Shown here: positions 1 through 12,217 of the stretch, piece after piece
Layout: each line of letters opens with the position of its first letter
How positions within the stretch are numbered: position 1 is the first letter of the stretch
Assembly (NCBI GenBank): GCA_022829145.1
Contig: CM040751.1
Span: 248,001 to 312,000, forward strand
DNA: 64,000 bases
Direction of reading: 5' to 3'
From: Albula goreensis
Lineage: Eukaryota > Chordata > Actinopteri > Albuliformes > Albulidae
Position numbers and translations under genes: made by a program
Notes under the pieces: model-generated
What the model was told of the DNA's origin: nothing
What the model saw: only the letters and a program-made list of their open reading frames with translations
Databases searched by the model: none

Positions 1-2478
1 TTTTATGATGTAAGCCGACAATGTGCTTCCCCTCTTTGAAAGACCAGCAGCCGCCACTGTAACGAAGGTACTGTTATAAAGCAGTTAGGAAATAAATGCT
101 CTAACAGATAAATTAAACATTCTGCTCAGCTTCACTTAGCATTCAGCATCTTTTATAGGTAGCAATACAAAACAGAATGGTGATATAGATGCTAATTGAT
201 GCTAATATCAATGCCCATAACAAGGAAATGCTAATTATTACAAAACAACAGTATGTAAACAGCTTAAACATCACCATATGAATGGTCATTGAATAATAAT
301 CACAACCAAATGCTTATTGATAAATATAGATTGTACTCACTTGCAGCATAGGAGCACCTATTATCAGACAGTTATTTTCGATGAAACTGAAAATTAAGTA
401 ATGGTCTAAATAAGACCTATAGTGCACTGTGGCAGTGTATGCACAGCAGAATCCAGAAACTCCTAGCTTCTCATTTGTCAAAACTAGTTTTTGCTGATTT
501 TTTTACAGAAAAAAGCAGAATCCAAGCAATCTTCTGTTCTCATTTTGGTCTTACTGTCCAAGAAATTGTTCAGCCGAATTTCACAAGAATCGTATGTGGG
601 CAACTAGTCGAAATTTGTAAGGGGCTTGGCCATGCTCATTGCAATGCTATAATGGATCTTTAGTAGTTATATGTTAATACATTCTTTGAGAAACCTGTTT
701 TTACCTATACTTGCTTGTTTTTGTACCTGGCTGTGAGTTCAAAAAGATTCTTTTAGTTTCTTCTAATAAAAAAACTTATTTTTATGATTATTATCATTTG
801 CTTTCTTTCTGTCAATCACCTTTAATAACCAATAGCAGTGCATGTCATGTACAAATGTGTCAACAAATGGTAAGAACAACCAAACCTTTGCATACTAAAC
901 CAGCAAATTTTAAGTACTTCCCCACATCCGAAACTCAAACTGAAAGTACATTGGGTCAATTTTTTTAGGTAGAGACTCGCTTGACACTGCAGCTCTTATC
1001 TGAACCATTACTTAAAAATGTAAAAATATTTACTATCGAAATATAAATGGGCAAAGTATTGGTCACACAAAATAACTTGTTTTGTAGAGAAAACTGTTGT
1101 TGTTATTCTCCAGATGCCAAAAAACTGCAGTACCGCCACTGTTTTTTTTTCCTGTTTCCACAACAAACCAGAAGTCCCCAGTCATAGCATCAGTAGTGTT
1201 AGCTACTAGGGACCTTGGTATCAACCTTCTATAGAAAAGCAATCAGACTGTTGCACTTTACCAAACTAACAGTGAATGTTAAGGTTAACCCTGTAATGCC
1301 TAGGGAGGTGCCACCTCCCTGGTCTGCCAGCACTTGACTGTGTACCCATTAGGGGTGTGCAGAAAGTTAAATATTCGTATCTGTATTTGTATTCATTTAA
1401 CCAAAAAATTGTCTGTGTAAAAATATTCAGTATTTGGATAGAAACCGGAAGTGGGCGTGGTCTTAACAGGACATTCCTTTTAATTACGACTGTATTGGTT
1501 TTTCATCTTTCATCTCTTTGTGGAGGCAGCTGTCAATCTTTTACAGCCTTTATGTGTCTTTTAAATTACACCTCTATTTCCTTTTAATGAATGAAAATAA
1601 TGTTGTACTAAAGCCATGTTTGCAATTGATTGACCTTGAAATATTACATTTCAATTTACTGACATTGTAGTGGACTGTTGTTGCTGATAAGTTTGTTAGA
1701 GTGTTTACATTGATATTGTTTTCTCCATGGATCATTCAGTACAGTAGTGTTTTGCTCTCTATTAACAGTTTAATTACACGAAATGTCTAATGAGTTGGCT
1801 GCTTGCATAATACAGTGTTTTTGATTGCTTGTACCTGACTGAAATCAAGTCAATTTTTTTTTTGTACGACAAAACGAGAACATTGGCTAGCACGTGGCTA
1901 AATTAACGAAGATGGCTACATAGCTGGCTGTGGTACAGACATTTAGTTATTGTTATTCAGCTGACTAGCCTACCTGTCAAGTTACTGTATATATTTTGCC
2001 TCGTTGATCTTTTGGTCATTAAAGATATAACCTAAATCTTAAAATATGGTTTATTGTTAGCTGTCCTGCTAGTGAAGAAACATGAAAGTTGCAGCAGGTA
2101 GCACCGAAGGCTGACATCGTTAGCCCCAAGTCTGTCTTGCCATGTTAGGACAAACTTTTTCCCTGCTTTGTACTTGTATTTGTCTGCTAATAGTCAGTTG
2201 TTTCTGAGGACCTCTGTTTGGCAATCGGTCAGGTTTCGAGGTGGCTTGAGAAGAACATTGAACTTGCAGCTATCTTTATCGTTGGTGAGGCTTTGCTTCC
2301 GACAGCAGATACCAGGTATCTCAGGCTTTTGGGGTGGGCTAAGATACTACACCAGAACATTCCCTCACCTCAGAACACAATTTGGAGCACAAACTATGCC
2401 ACTTTGGGAACACACAGCCTCAAAGCACGGGGTTCATAGCTACGAGCTGCATTGTTACCTGTCACTGATGTCATTTTT

Positions 2479-2516
2479 ATCACTGAGTAAAAATGACATC
2501 ATTTTTACTCAGTGAT
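2479..2516. repeat. Perfect 18-bp palindrome
   Basis: ATCACTGAGTAAAAATGA is followed after two bases (CA) by its exact reverse complement. A related half-copy (TGATGTCATTTTTATCAC) lies just upstream at about 2,466-2,483. Such near-spacerless palindromes can be MITE cores or cruciform-prone sites. No function can be assigned. Confidence 0.9.
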
Positions 2517-3024
2517 TTCAAAGTGCTTCATATTTATGCGTTCAGCACAATAATATGGCTGCAGTAATTCGGTCTGGGTAATATGCAGTTTATAAATCAC
2601 TCTAACAACACACAGACTGTAAAAATAAGTTTTGATCATGTACAGGAATGTTGTGAAAACACACACACTAACCAATAGTACCAAATTGTTTTGATCACTG
2701 AAATTTGTTCATCAAGGTATTGGGTATATAAAAATACCAAAATATTTTAGAAAACCTGATGACATATATAACTAAAATACTAAAAACCTAAATTTGTCAC
2801 TTTTTATCTTTCAACACAAGGTCTCCCTGTATTGAATATTTATGAGGTAGCAGAACATTTGTACCTGATTATATTAAGTAGGAGGACTTTCACATCTGAG
2901 CTCAGGTAACAGCCCACCCCTTCCCACCTCAGCCAACACCTTCTCACAAAGCAATATGCAGTGAGCCAACTAAAAGACAGAGAACCGTTTTGAATTTTGG
3001 AATATTCATTGAAAAAACAGACTT

Positions 3025-3065
3025 GATATATATATACAGTATATACTAGCTAGCTATATATACAA
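3025..3065. repeat. TA-rich simple sequence
   Basis: A run of TA dinucleotides broken by CAGTATATACTAGCTAGC. It is simple-sequence DNA with a self-complementary core and no gene content. Confidence 0.7.
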
Positions 3066-3171
3066 CATCAAAGTTGTGCAGACACATCAGACTTTTTTGT
3101 GCAAGTTCTCAAAACAGGTTGTAGAAAAGGGTGACATCACACTATAGTATGAGTAGTATAGTTATTTTGTT

Positions 3172-3360
3172 GACACTTTTATCTAAATTGACTTATAGTT
3201 GATTAGTCTAACCAAGGGCCAATCCCCCAGGAGCATTGTGGGGTTAAGGGCCTTGTTCAAGGGCTCAATAGCAATGGTGTTCTTGCTGTGGCTAGACTGG
3301 GGCTTGAACCACCAACCTCAGGGGCCCCAGTCATTTACCTTAGCCACTATACTACAGGCT
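3172..3360. repeat. Dispersed fish repeat (GGGTTAAGGGCCTTG type)
   Basis: This stretch has the layout of a repeat widespread in fish genomes. It opens with a GACRCTTTTATC-like start, has the core GGGTTAAGGGCCTTG followed by TCAAGGGC, then CTTGAACCACCAACCTC, and ends near ACTACAGGCT. Recognition is from memory of this recurring sequence. I cannot assign it to a transposon class. A related short tail (GCAAGTCGCTCTGGA) occurs at about 61,392. Confidence 0.55.
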
Positions 3361-3551
3361 TTTCATTTCCATGGAGTGTTTCATCCATCCTGCAGGGCAA
3401 ACAGGTCTTGTGACCGTATGAGGCCACCTTGCTGACATCCACAGGATCTGTGGCAGTACGCACAGGCACATGATCGCAAGTGGCTCGTTTGGCAGGAACC
3501 TTCTGTGACACGCCTCCCAATTGTGCAGTGAGCTCCTAATGAATGCTTGTG

Positions 3552-4138
3552 TGTCATGGTTTCCTGTCGTCTCATCTAGAATGGGCCGAGCAGGGCTCAT
3601 TCAAAACAAAAATGGCCCCGCCACAAAAGCACTTTGGTGCAAGATGTTTATTTACAGTGCGCAAACCCACAAAAATCCAAACCAGGTGCAAAAGTGACAA
3701 AATAAGTGAAATAAATATATACAGTGAAAAGAATAAGGAAAATATATACAATACAAAACAACAAACTGCACTAAATCACAAACCACAAACTACCACAGCT
3801 AACCTGTCAAATATGAAAAATCTCCTCTTTTCTCCCCCAGGAATGGAACTGGGGCTCTTTTATATTCTAAGCCCCTCCCCCCAGAACATGCCATCCATTA
3901 CTTTAAAATATAATACATTTTACTGGCAACTGTAATGGACAAACACATTAATGAACAGTCCACCATAATTAATAATCATCACTTTAACCAGTTAATTTCC
4001 AGTGAATTTACAAAATGCAGTTTTATTTTAGTTTCTCCAACAAAACCAATTAACGCTGGTTTGACCCAAAACCTGGCAGAACCATGCATGTGCAACTCGA
4101 GACAGGCACTACTTAGCCAGCCCGAGTTGTCATGGTTT
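3552..4138. other. Segment bounded by an 11-bp direct repeat
   Basis: TGTCATGGTTT occurs at 3,552-3,562 and again at 4,128-4,138. The sequence between looks like inserted DNA: A-rich on the plus strand, with a polyadenylation-like AATAAA read on the minus strand near 3,650. The family is not recognised; a retroposon or LTR-derived piece is possible. Confidence 0.3.
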
Positions 4139-4549
4139 GGTTTGGGTCCTTACACTGGTAATTGCTGCCAGAAGCATTCGGTATCGGCGTCCAGACAAAC
4201 AAACAAACGGAGAACAGAAGACAGAACGGTTTAACAAATACATACACAGTGCGCTAACAAACGATAAGTACATTGAAAAGATATACATTGTGCTTGTGCA
4301 TGTTATGATAGCGGGCTTTATGGGGTGTATTTGGTGTGAATATGTATGCATGTTTGAAACAGGGAAACTGGCAACTAATGTTGAGTGTGCACCACTGATG
4401 AAAGTGCGCTAACTGTGCTGTTTTAGCATGGGCGATATATTGGGAGGGGAGACAGAAAACGGTTAGGTTAGGATGTTTGAGTGCCACCAGTGGCCTGGAA
4501 AAGAGCCCTCTGTCTCACCTTGCAATGAACGTGTTTTGTGAATGATTTA

Positions 4550-5640
4550 CTTTTGTAGCAGCAATGTCCAATAAAGTTTCTGGGGCCATCTCATGGTAAT
4601 ACCAGATCAGTTGGCCAGACAGATCCACCCCATCCATGTGTGCATTATATTCACTGACAGAACACACCACCCCTTTGCTTGATCCTCTGCTGTACTGTGT
4701 TCCCAGTGAAGGCTGAATGGATGGTGGAGCAGACTATCACCTATTGTGTGTCCATCCACTTCACAAACACCAGAGCACCATCCCTGATTACCTCCCCCCT
4801 GATTTTCTTAGTCAATGCACTCTGTAGTGCGTGGACAGTCCTTCCTGTGGTACCTGTATGTCCCACAAGCACCATATTTTTGTGTGTACAAGTCCCTAAT
4901 TGAAAAAGAAATTGTCCATGTTCACATGGTATCCAGACCTCAGGTAGGCACAATTCATAAGACACATTACAGAGAAATATGAAGGTTGTGCACTGTCAGG
5001 AAGTTGTTCTTCCAAGTGTACACAGCGAAATCCACAGTGTACCGATTGTTTGAGTCCGACAGCACAAACATCTTGAGGCCCCGCTTTTTCTTGTGAGGCT
5101 AATGGAAGGCTTTGCAGGCATGTTGGATTTGTACATGACTGGTCTGACCAGGAGCAGTCTGTCATGCTGTGGTGTTCCCTGTTCCAGGAGATGCTTCTGC
5201 ATCTGTCCCTGTTCATTATGGTCACCAGAAATGACAAATGAAAAATGCTATTCTGCCACTAGTATTCTCTGATTTGATCCAGCTTTACCATTGCCACGTA
5301 AAAAATGTACTGGTAGAACTCATCAATTCCAACGACAGTCCAAATGTACTTGTCCACTTTTTCACCAGTGCCTTAGCAGCTTGCTTATTTGTGTTCCTAC
5401 ACAGGGTCCACACTACACCTTGAGAAAAGAAGAGCTTGAATAAATCCAGGGTAGTGTAGGTGTATGTTGAACTGAGTTGCACTCCAGGTGTCCGTGCAGG
5501 CTGGAAACGTGTCACTGGTGGAGCCACATCAGTGTGTCCCTCTCTCTGTTTTCCATGACAGAGCTGGCTGAGCTGTTAGTGAGGCTGGCACACTAGGTGA
5601 GTCTTATGTGGTCTCTTGGCTGGTGGTAAACAACCCTGAG
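4550..5640 (-). pseudogene. piggyBac-type transposase relic (PGBD-like)
   Basis: Reading right to left, the pieces follow the order of a piggyBac DDE transposase (DDE_Tnp_1_7 family). A proline-rich start and a PLDLF-like motif (TTLDLFKLFFSQGVVWTLCR) lie at about 5,330-5,500. An insertion-core piece (KPSISL, then a strand like TIGTLWISLCTLG) lies at about 5,010-5,120. A segment like LVGTIR...RGEV, with VFVKWMDTQ and then VIVCSTIH, lies at about 4,700-4,880. Pieces sit in different frames, and an in-frame stop separates DTQ from VIVCSTIH, so this copy is dead. Terminal repeats and TTAA duplications were not located. It could be a domesticated PGBD gene fragment, but the multiple breaks argue for a transposon relic. 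Confidence 0.75.
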
Positions 5641-5841
5641 CTTCCTGTTCACCATGAGGCTCTGCTGGTGTATCATCACCTGTACATGTAATAAAAACAA
5701 AGTTGTTAGGAAATATAACATATTTACATCATATAACAAGCAATGCAAACTATCAATGACAATGCAACCACATTCTTACCATTCACATAATCATACACAT
5801 ATACAGTATGCAGAATAACTTAGTATGTTCATAAGACATAC
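5641..5841. other. Flank between piggyBac relic and Gmr1-like element
   Basis: AT-rich sequence with no recognised content. It ends in ATAC, which recurs immediately after the Gmr1-like element (12,961-12,964) and is the likely 4-bp target duplication. Confidence 0.6.
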
Positions 5842-6580
5842 TGTAACAGACAGGCCATTTCCTGGTGCAATCCCCTGATAACCCTGAACGAGTGCCAGGA
5901 TGGACTAGGTAGCCTGTTGGAATTATTCATTATTTTTCTTTTTTTTGTTAATCATAATAATACATTTTATACTTAGTGGATCCCCAAGAACATTTCGGTT
6001 TGCTTGCATACAATTATGGTTGACGTTGTCCTAATGAGAATGGTTTGATCCAGTGACCCAGTGACGCGGCTGGGGTGACGGTATATCCGGTGTGGTTAGT
6101 GCGGCAAAAGCGCGTGTGTGTTTCTGGCTGGCTGGATGTACGCCACTGGAGCGGGACTTTAGAATTCCTGAAGAACACAGACACCGGCATCTACGGTTTC
6201 CCTTGTGTGTGAACACCACCTCTACAACCAACCAATTACCGCAGCTAACCAAAAGGGATCTTTTAGAAAACAAAAACTGAACAAACCGATTGCTGGAGGG
6301 CAGCGTCTGCACCTCGCAACAACCCGAAGACCGGTCTGTCCGTTGCTGAGCGACCAGATAGAGCTGGCCGTTGCAGGAGAAGCTCCGGTGGGGAACAAGG
6401 TAACGTCAACCCTTACTTTTGTGATTGTAAGCAAGCAAACCGAGTGTCTTAGCTGCACGCCGCCTTGGGGAGTACGGAGGTACAATAACTATAACATCAA
6501 CCTAGACAACGCTAACATTAACGGTGGAGGTAAAACTCGGTTAGGCTGAACTTGGTATCTCTGCCCAGGAGGCCATGAAA
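5842..6580 (+). repeat. 5' LTR of Gmr1-like element 1
   Basis: Starts TGTAACAGACAGGCC and aligns along its whole length with 12,218-12,960. The few differences are scattered substitutions and single-base length changes. The primer-binding site follows three bases later. Confidence 0.9.
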
Positions 6581-6583
6581 GAG

Positions 6584-6601
6584 TGGGGGCTCGCCCGGGA
6601 T
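6584..6601 (+). promoter_or_regulatory. Primer-binding site, tRNA-Pro type
   Basis: TGGGGGCTCGCCCGGGAT matches the tRNA-Pro primer-binding site known from murine leukaemia virus at 17 of 18 positions and lies three bases after the 5' LTR. This supports minus-strand priming by tRNA-Pro in this lineage. Confidence 0.8.
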
Positions 6602-7321
6602 CTGAATTGTATTCAACGGGCTTGCTATTGGTAGGCTTTAACATTTGTTGGTACATTAAGGTTGACTTATCTTTTCGTTTGTTTGCGATACCTATGGGAT
6701 TAGCCGTTAAAATTATAACTAAAATGAGGTTGGCTTTGTAGTAGGTTAGTTACGGATAATACAGTTCTTTGTGTTGGGAAAACGTACACGGGCTATTTGA
6801 GCCTGCTAAAGGGCTACACATTGCAAGGTTAGGTAGGTAGTTTAGTACGCGTGTGTAGACCCAAGTGCGAATTAAATGCTGTACCGCTCCTAACATTAAA
6901 GAATTGTGTCCGGTAAAGGTTGCATATCGCTTTTAGCCTGGATTAGCTATAGGAATAAATTTTTCGTAACTAGTGGAACGTAGTGGTGTTGAAATTTTGT
7001 GTTACACGATGCTTGTGTCAGTTATAGCCACTTGATACGCCGGTGAGAGTGGTACGACAGTGTTCTGTGGCGGCACTCCAGAAACTGTCTTGCGGCGTTT
7101 CTAGCCTGCTGAATTGTGGGTTTTTCCCCCTTGTTGTGAGCCTGGTAGTGCTCTTGTTGCACGTGTGGTTCTTCTGTATTTTTGGAGAGTTGAATGCTCT
7201 CTTCTGGCTGCTGCACTTGTTATACGTGTTGAACAGTTTGTAGTTTCGCTCCGGGAATTTTTGTGCTTCAGTGTTGCTGTGATCGGTGTTGTCTTTGGCA
7301 ATTGTTTTGTGAGACACGGTC

Positions 7322-8660
7322 ATGACGAGTGGTAGTTCTGCGAGTGGGATAGTCACATCCCCTGACCTTGCTGGTGGGTTTGAGCTACCTACCGCTGCTC
7401 AGTTTAGGGCTCTTACAAGGCCACAGCTAGTTGCAATGGCTGAGCGGGATGGAATGGAAGTGCCATCCTCGGTGACGAAAAAAGAGCTGGTTGCGCTGGT
7501 GAAGGAGCTGTTCTGTCTGGAGGAACTTTGGGCAGAGCAGAAGGAGGAGAAGGAGCGGCAGGAGAGGTTGGCGAAAGAGGAAAGGGAGCGCCAGTTTGAG
7601 CTTGAAAGGAGGGAGCGCGAGCAGAATTTCGAGCTGGAGAAAATGAAGTTGGAGGTGGAAAAAGTAGCTAGGGAGAGAGGAGTGTTGCCAGAACCAAGTT
7701 TTAATCTGAGCTCTGCTGAGAGACTCCTACCTCAGTTCAATGAGGAGGAGGTAGACATTTTTTTTGACGCCTTCGAACGAGTGGCTACTGAGTTGGCCTG
7801 GCCTCGTTCAAAATGGCCACTGCTGGTACAGCGGGCTCTTATTGGTAAGGCACAACACGCATATGCTGCGTTAGACCTCTCGCTTTCTCTCGATTACGAC
7901 GCTGTAAAAGAGGCTGTGTTAACTGCCTATGGTAGCGTCCCAGATGAGTATCGCCGTAAATTTAGATCCCACAGGCGTAAGGGTGGTGAGTCTCACCTTG
8001 ATCTATTCCGTAGACAACAGATACTTATGGGACGCTGGCTAACTGCATGCAAGGCAGACACTGTGGGGACTCTGACTGAGCTCATTTTAATGGAGCAGTT
8101 CAGGAGCTGTGTGTCACGGGAAATTGACGTGTACATTGCTGAGCGCGGGGTTCAAACTGTGAAGGAGGCAGCAGAGCTTGCAGACACCTGGGAGGTCATC
8201 CATTATGGTGGTATTGGGCGTGGTTATTATGACAAACGAAAGTCTTTTGGCAGCTTGAAGCCTGAGTTGAAGCGGCCTGGTAGCGACCAGCCTGGACAGG
8301 GTGGAGGCTTGGATGGTGCGAAGGCTCACCGAAGTGGTGCTCAACAGGGAGGCGGTGGCCAGCGGCTCCTGAGCGCTTTGTCCGAAACGGATTTAAGTGG
8401 ACCTGGCTCTCGCCAAGACATTATCTGTCATAATTGTCGGCGGCCAGGGCATATTCGCAGTAGTTGCCCCACCCTTAGAGACAGAGCAAACCGTGACCAG
8501 GTTGTTGCTCTGGTGTCAGCTAGCACCCAGAGTTCTGAAGCTGAAAAACAGGTGCACGGTAACAATGTGGAAAAGCTGTTGGTGGATAATGCTTGTTTTG
8601 TGTCACCTGGCTCTGTAGCTCTGGATTGTGCGAGCCCTGGGGTTCCAATACAGATTCTGT
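7322..8660 (+). pseudogene. Gag region with SCAN-like capsid and zinc knuckle
   Basis: A long open stretch begins with an ATG 740 bases after the 5' LTR. The N-terminal part is followed by a highly charged E/K/R-rich coiled-coil (about residues 60-120). Then comes a capsid part whose C-terminal half (about residues 200-290) has the SCAN-domain pattern: a YRRKFRS start, ELILMEQF in the middle and a KEAAELADTWE end. A CCHC zinc knuckle follows (CHNCRRPGHIRSSC, near residue 370). The resemblance fits the published idea that SCAN domains arose from the capsid of Gmr1-like elements. It would package the element RNA. Part of a fossil element. Confidence 0.85.
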
Positions 8661-10360
8661 GAGACACTGGGGCTAGTCAGTCCCTGCTGGTTGCTGGTGT
8701 GTTGGACTTGCCATCCCCTGTACCAGGAAGTCCTGTTGTACTCCTGGCTGGCTTAGGAGGAGAGTTCGGGCCGTATCCGCTAATAGAGGTGTACCTGCGC
8801 TCTGAGTTGGTTAATGGTCCCGTGATGGTGGCTGTTATTGACTCGCTCCCTGTGCCGGGTGTGTCATTATTGTTAGGTAATGACCTGGCAGGTAATAGAG
8901 TTACGGAACCTCCTGTTCTCTCCCCTGAACCACTTAATGTTGTGGACAGAGAAGCTGGCTAAGGAGTTTCCTGAGGTGTTCACTGCATGTGTAGTGACAC
9001 GTGCTCAGGCAAAAGCCCGTGTTCATTCCACTCCATGCGAGGAACAAGATGCCGCAGTAGATTTGCGTGACACATTTATGGCCCACCTGAAACAGACACA
9101 GGAGGACCTACACCTGAGTAGGGAGGCCTGGTTGAAGCTCAGCTTGCAGATGCTGATCTAGCTCCCTTTTCCGTATGGTGGAGGAACCCACCGGGATGCT
9201 GTGCTGTCTGGGGATACTATTTACAGGACAATGTCTTGATGAGACGTTGGCGGCCTCCAAGGATGCCGCTGAGGAATGGAACGTGTTGCAACAGGTAGTG
9301 TTGCCTGGAGGATATCGGGAAGGTGTGCTTAAAATGGGTCACGCTGGACCCATGGCTGGTCATGTGGGAGTAAATCGTACTCTAGAAAGAATCAGACGCC
9401 ATTTCTGGTGGCCAGGTATGAAGAAAAGAGTTCTTGAGTACTGCAGATCTTGTGAACTATGCCAGCGTGGGTAAGGCTCCAGCACAGGCCGCCACCCGTG
9501 CCTCTTAAGCCACTTCCACTTTTCTCTATTCCCTTTACAAGAGTGATGGTTGATTGTGTTGGCCCCTTCCTAAGACAAAGAAGGTATCGAGTATCTCCTT
9601 ACCATACTGGATGTTACCACACGGTTCCCTGAAGCGGTTCCTCAGGAACATTAGGGCCCAAACCATAATTGAGAGCCTCATTCAGTTCTTTTTCGAGGTA
9701 TGGTCTTCCACGGGAGGTTCAGTCTGACCGGGATCAACTTACTTCTACGGTTTTCCAGGGTGTTTTTGAATCAGCTAGGCATTAAACAGGTTTTGTCCTC
9801 AGCTTATCATCCTCAGTCTCAGGGAGCAATTGAACGCTTCCATCGGACTTTGAAGGAGATGGTGAGAGCATGCAGCGATCAGTTCCCTGGGGAATGGGAT
9901 GCTGCCATGCCTTTTCTAATGTTCGCAGTTCGGGATAGTGTTAATGAATCCACTGGCTTTACACCTTTCAGCTAGTCTATGGTCATGAGGTGCGTGGACC
10001 TTTGGGCCTACTAAAAGAGCGTTTAGTTGGTGATAGTGTTCCAGAGGATTCGCTCGCATATGTTGCTCGATTTACTGATCGGCTGCAGGTTGCTTGTGAG
10101 GTAGCCCGGCAGAAGCTTGCGGGTTCAAAGCTAGAATGAAGCACCACTATGACAAGCGGGCTCAGCCATGAGTTTTCGGCTGGGGATAAGGTGCTTGTTC
10201 TGTTGCCAGCAGGGGGTGACAAGCTTGGTGTTCGGTTCGAAGGGCCTTATTCAATTGTAAAGCAGGCTGGAAACTGTGCTTATGTCATCAGCACTCCTGA
10301 TCGCCGTGTCAAGACACGCTTGTGTCATGTGAATTTGCTTAAACCGTTTGTAGGGCGGGA
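8650..10360 (+). pseudogene. Protease and integrase region of Gmr1-like element 1
   Basis: An aspartic protease motif (DTGASQS) opens the region, followed by a flap and a late motif of the ALLGND type (LLLGNDLAG). Near 9,300-9,475 is the HHCC zinc-binding head of a retroviral-type integrase (HAGPMAGHVG, then FWWPGM, then CRSCELC). The catalytic core follows at about 9,540-10,000 (SSAYHPQSQG, then ERFHRTL). A GPY/F-like DNA-binding tail lies at about 10,180-10,340 (FEGPYSIV, then HVNLLKPF). The region would process Gag-Pol and insert cDNA. It precedes RT, the reverse of standard Ty3/gypsy. Broken. Confidence 0.85.
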
Positions 10361-10499
10361 GGCTTCGGCGCCAGTGTGTTTTAATGTGGTGCAGGACCCT
10401 GAGGACTGTGATGAAGAGGTAGGCTTCACTCCTCGTGAGCCAGTCAGTGCTCGCCTTAAGAATACGGAAGCACGGCAAAACCTCCAGATGAGCTTGACT

Positions 10500-11876
10500 C
10501 ACTTGACAGCATCCCCAGTTGAGGACATTGTGGGCTTGGTTGAGTCTTTCCCAGAGTTGTTCAAAGACACTCCAGGTTTGTGGCTGGCGGTTCATGATGT
10601 TGACACTGGGACAGCTGCCCCAATAAAACAGCATGCGTATCGTTTAGCTCCTCAGAAGCGTGCCCTGGTACAGCAAGAGCTTGACTATATGCTCGAAATC
10701 GGTGCAATAGAGCCCACGGTGAGTGAGTGGAGCTCCCCAGTCGTTTTAGTGGTGAGGGAAGGTGCTGCACCTCGCCTGTGCATTGACTACAGGAAGGTTA
10801 ATGCTGTGACACGATCAGATGCATATCCTATCCCGCGAATGGAGGATTGTATCGACCGCATTGGTCAGGCTAAGTGGGTGTCAAAATTCGACCTCTTGAA
10901 AGGGTATTGGCAGGTGCCTCTTACAGACCATGCCAAGGAGGTATCGGCCTTTACTACTCATGACTCCTTGTATGCCTGCAGGGTCTAAGCATTTGGCATG
11001 AAAAATGCTCCTGCTTGTTTTCAGAGGCTGATGAATCAGGTGACCAGGGGCCTGGGCAATGTAGTTACTTACATTGATGATGTGGTCGTGTTCAGTGACT
11101 CATGGGATAGCCACATCGGGCACATTCGGGCGCTCTTTACTCGACTTGCCGAGGCTTCTTTAGTTGTAAATTTACCTAAATGTGAGTTTGGGCAAGGTCA
11201 GGTCACTACTTGGGTCATCGTGGTGGGGCGTGGTGAGTACTTCCACGTTCTGCCAAGGTTAAGGCTATCATGGATCTCCCAGCTCCGCGGAATCGCCGAC
11301 AGCTCATGAGAATTTTGGGCATGTGTGCGGGTTCTACCGCAAGTTTGTCCCTAATTTTGCCACTGTGACTGCTCCACTTACTGACTTGCTGCAGAAGGGG
11401 GTCAAGGGGTGTGGTCTCTAGAGTGTCAGTCTGCTCTGGACGCTGTGAAGGCGATTCTTGTATGTGAACCCGTGTTGGCTGCACCGGACTTCTCACAGCC
11501 TTTCTGCCTCGCAGATGCCTCCGATGTAGGAGTAGGAGGTGTCCTCCTTCAGGCTGGAAGTGATGGTGTTGAGAGGCCGGTAGCATATTTTACCAAAAAA
11601 CTGAATCGCCACCAAAAGAACTACTCCACCATTGAGAAGGAGGCTTTGGCCTTGGTACTAGCAGTACAACACTTTGAAATATACGTGTCCAGTGTTGTGG
11701 GTGACGTTGTGGTCTATTCGGATCACAATCCGCTCACGTTCCTAGCCAAGTTTCAGAGCTCAAATGCACGTGTCTTTAGATGGAGCTTAATTTTGCAGCC
11801 ATATGGTCTGAAGGTGAAACACATTGCTGGTAGGGATAATGTCATTGCGGATGCCCTCTCCAGGAGTGGCACCTGA
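10500..11876 (+). pseudogene. Reverse transcriptase and RNase H of Gmr1-like element 1
   Basis: RT motifs appear in order: a YRLAPQK approach, WSSPVVLV, CIDYRKVNAVT, then KFDLLKGYWQVPL, and the catalytic YIDDVVVFS box near 11,070. RNase H follows from about 11,490 (LADASDVGVGGVL), with NYSTIEKEALALV, YSDHNPLTFL and a final DALSRSG near 11,870. The stop after that motif closes pol. This is Ty3/gypsy RT by the YIDD box and the RNase H layout. Broken. Confidence 0.88.
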
Positions 11877-12205
11877 AATAGGATGGCAGTGTTTCTAGTT
11901 TTTTTGGTTGCGCTGGTCATTGGGAGTTCTTGCTGGGAGCTTGGTGTATGTAAAATTGGCCAGGAGCCCTTTGTGTTGATGAGTGCAGATTTAGTGTCTG
12001 CATATTTTCTCCATTTTGATGTTTCCTAGATGTGATTTTTCTAAGTAGATGTGTGGTGTTAGTCTATCAGGTGGTGGCAGGCGGAAATGTCTGTCCGTTG
12101 TTTTTTTACCAAAAATTTAAAAAAATATAAAAAAAGGATAAAAACATGGGAAAGGTTGGAAAAAAAAAAAAGTGAAACTGTGTGATTTCTTTAATTTTTG
12201 GCTTA

Positions 12206-12217
12206 TGGGGGGGGTAC
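12206..12217 (+). promoter_or_regulatory. Polypurine tract of Gmr1-like element 1
   Basis: A run of eight G followed by TAC lies directly before the 3' LTR, where plus-strand DNA synthesis starts in LTR elements. Confidence 0.7.

Larger units (their letters stand above)
1..3171. other. Intergenic, no gene recognised
   Basis: AT-rich DNA with only short, uninformative open frames. I see no protein family, RNA gene or complete transposon here. The segment from about 1,345 begins with a hAT-like motif (TAGGGGTGTGC), but no matching opposite end was found, so no element is called. The palindrome at 2,479-2,516 and the TA-rich tract near 3,025 are listed separately. Confidence 0.5.

Noticed and set aside
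439-968. Two small open frames near the left edge
   Set aside because: No recognisable domain, no splice-consistent neighbours, ordinary AT-rich composition.
1345-1460. hAT-like MITE starting TAGGGGTGTGC
   Set aside because: No matching inverted end or 8-bp duplication was found.
6092-6549. Open frames inside the Gmr1-like LTRs, repeated at 12,468-12,864
   Set aside because: They lie in duplicated LTR sequence and have no known product; they are LTR non-coding DNA.
6584-6601. tRNA gene fragment
   Set aside because: Only the 18-nt primer-binding complement is present, with no cloverleaf.
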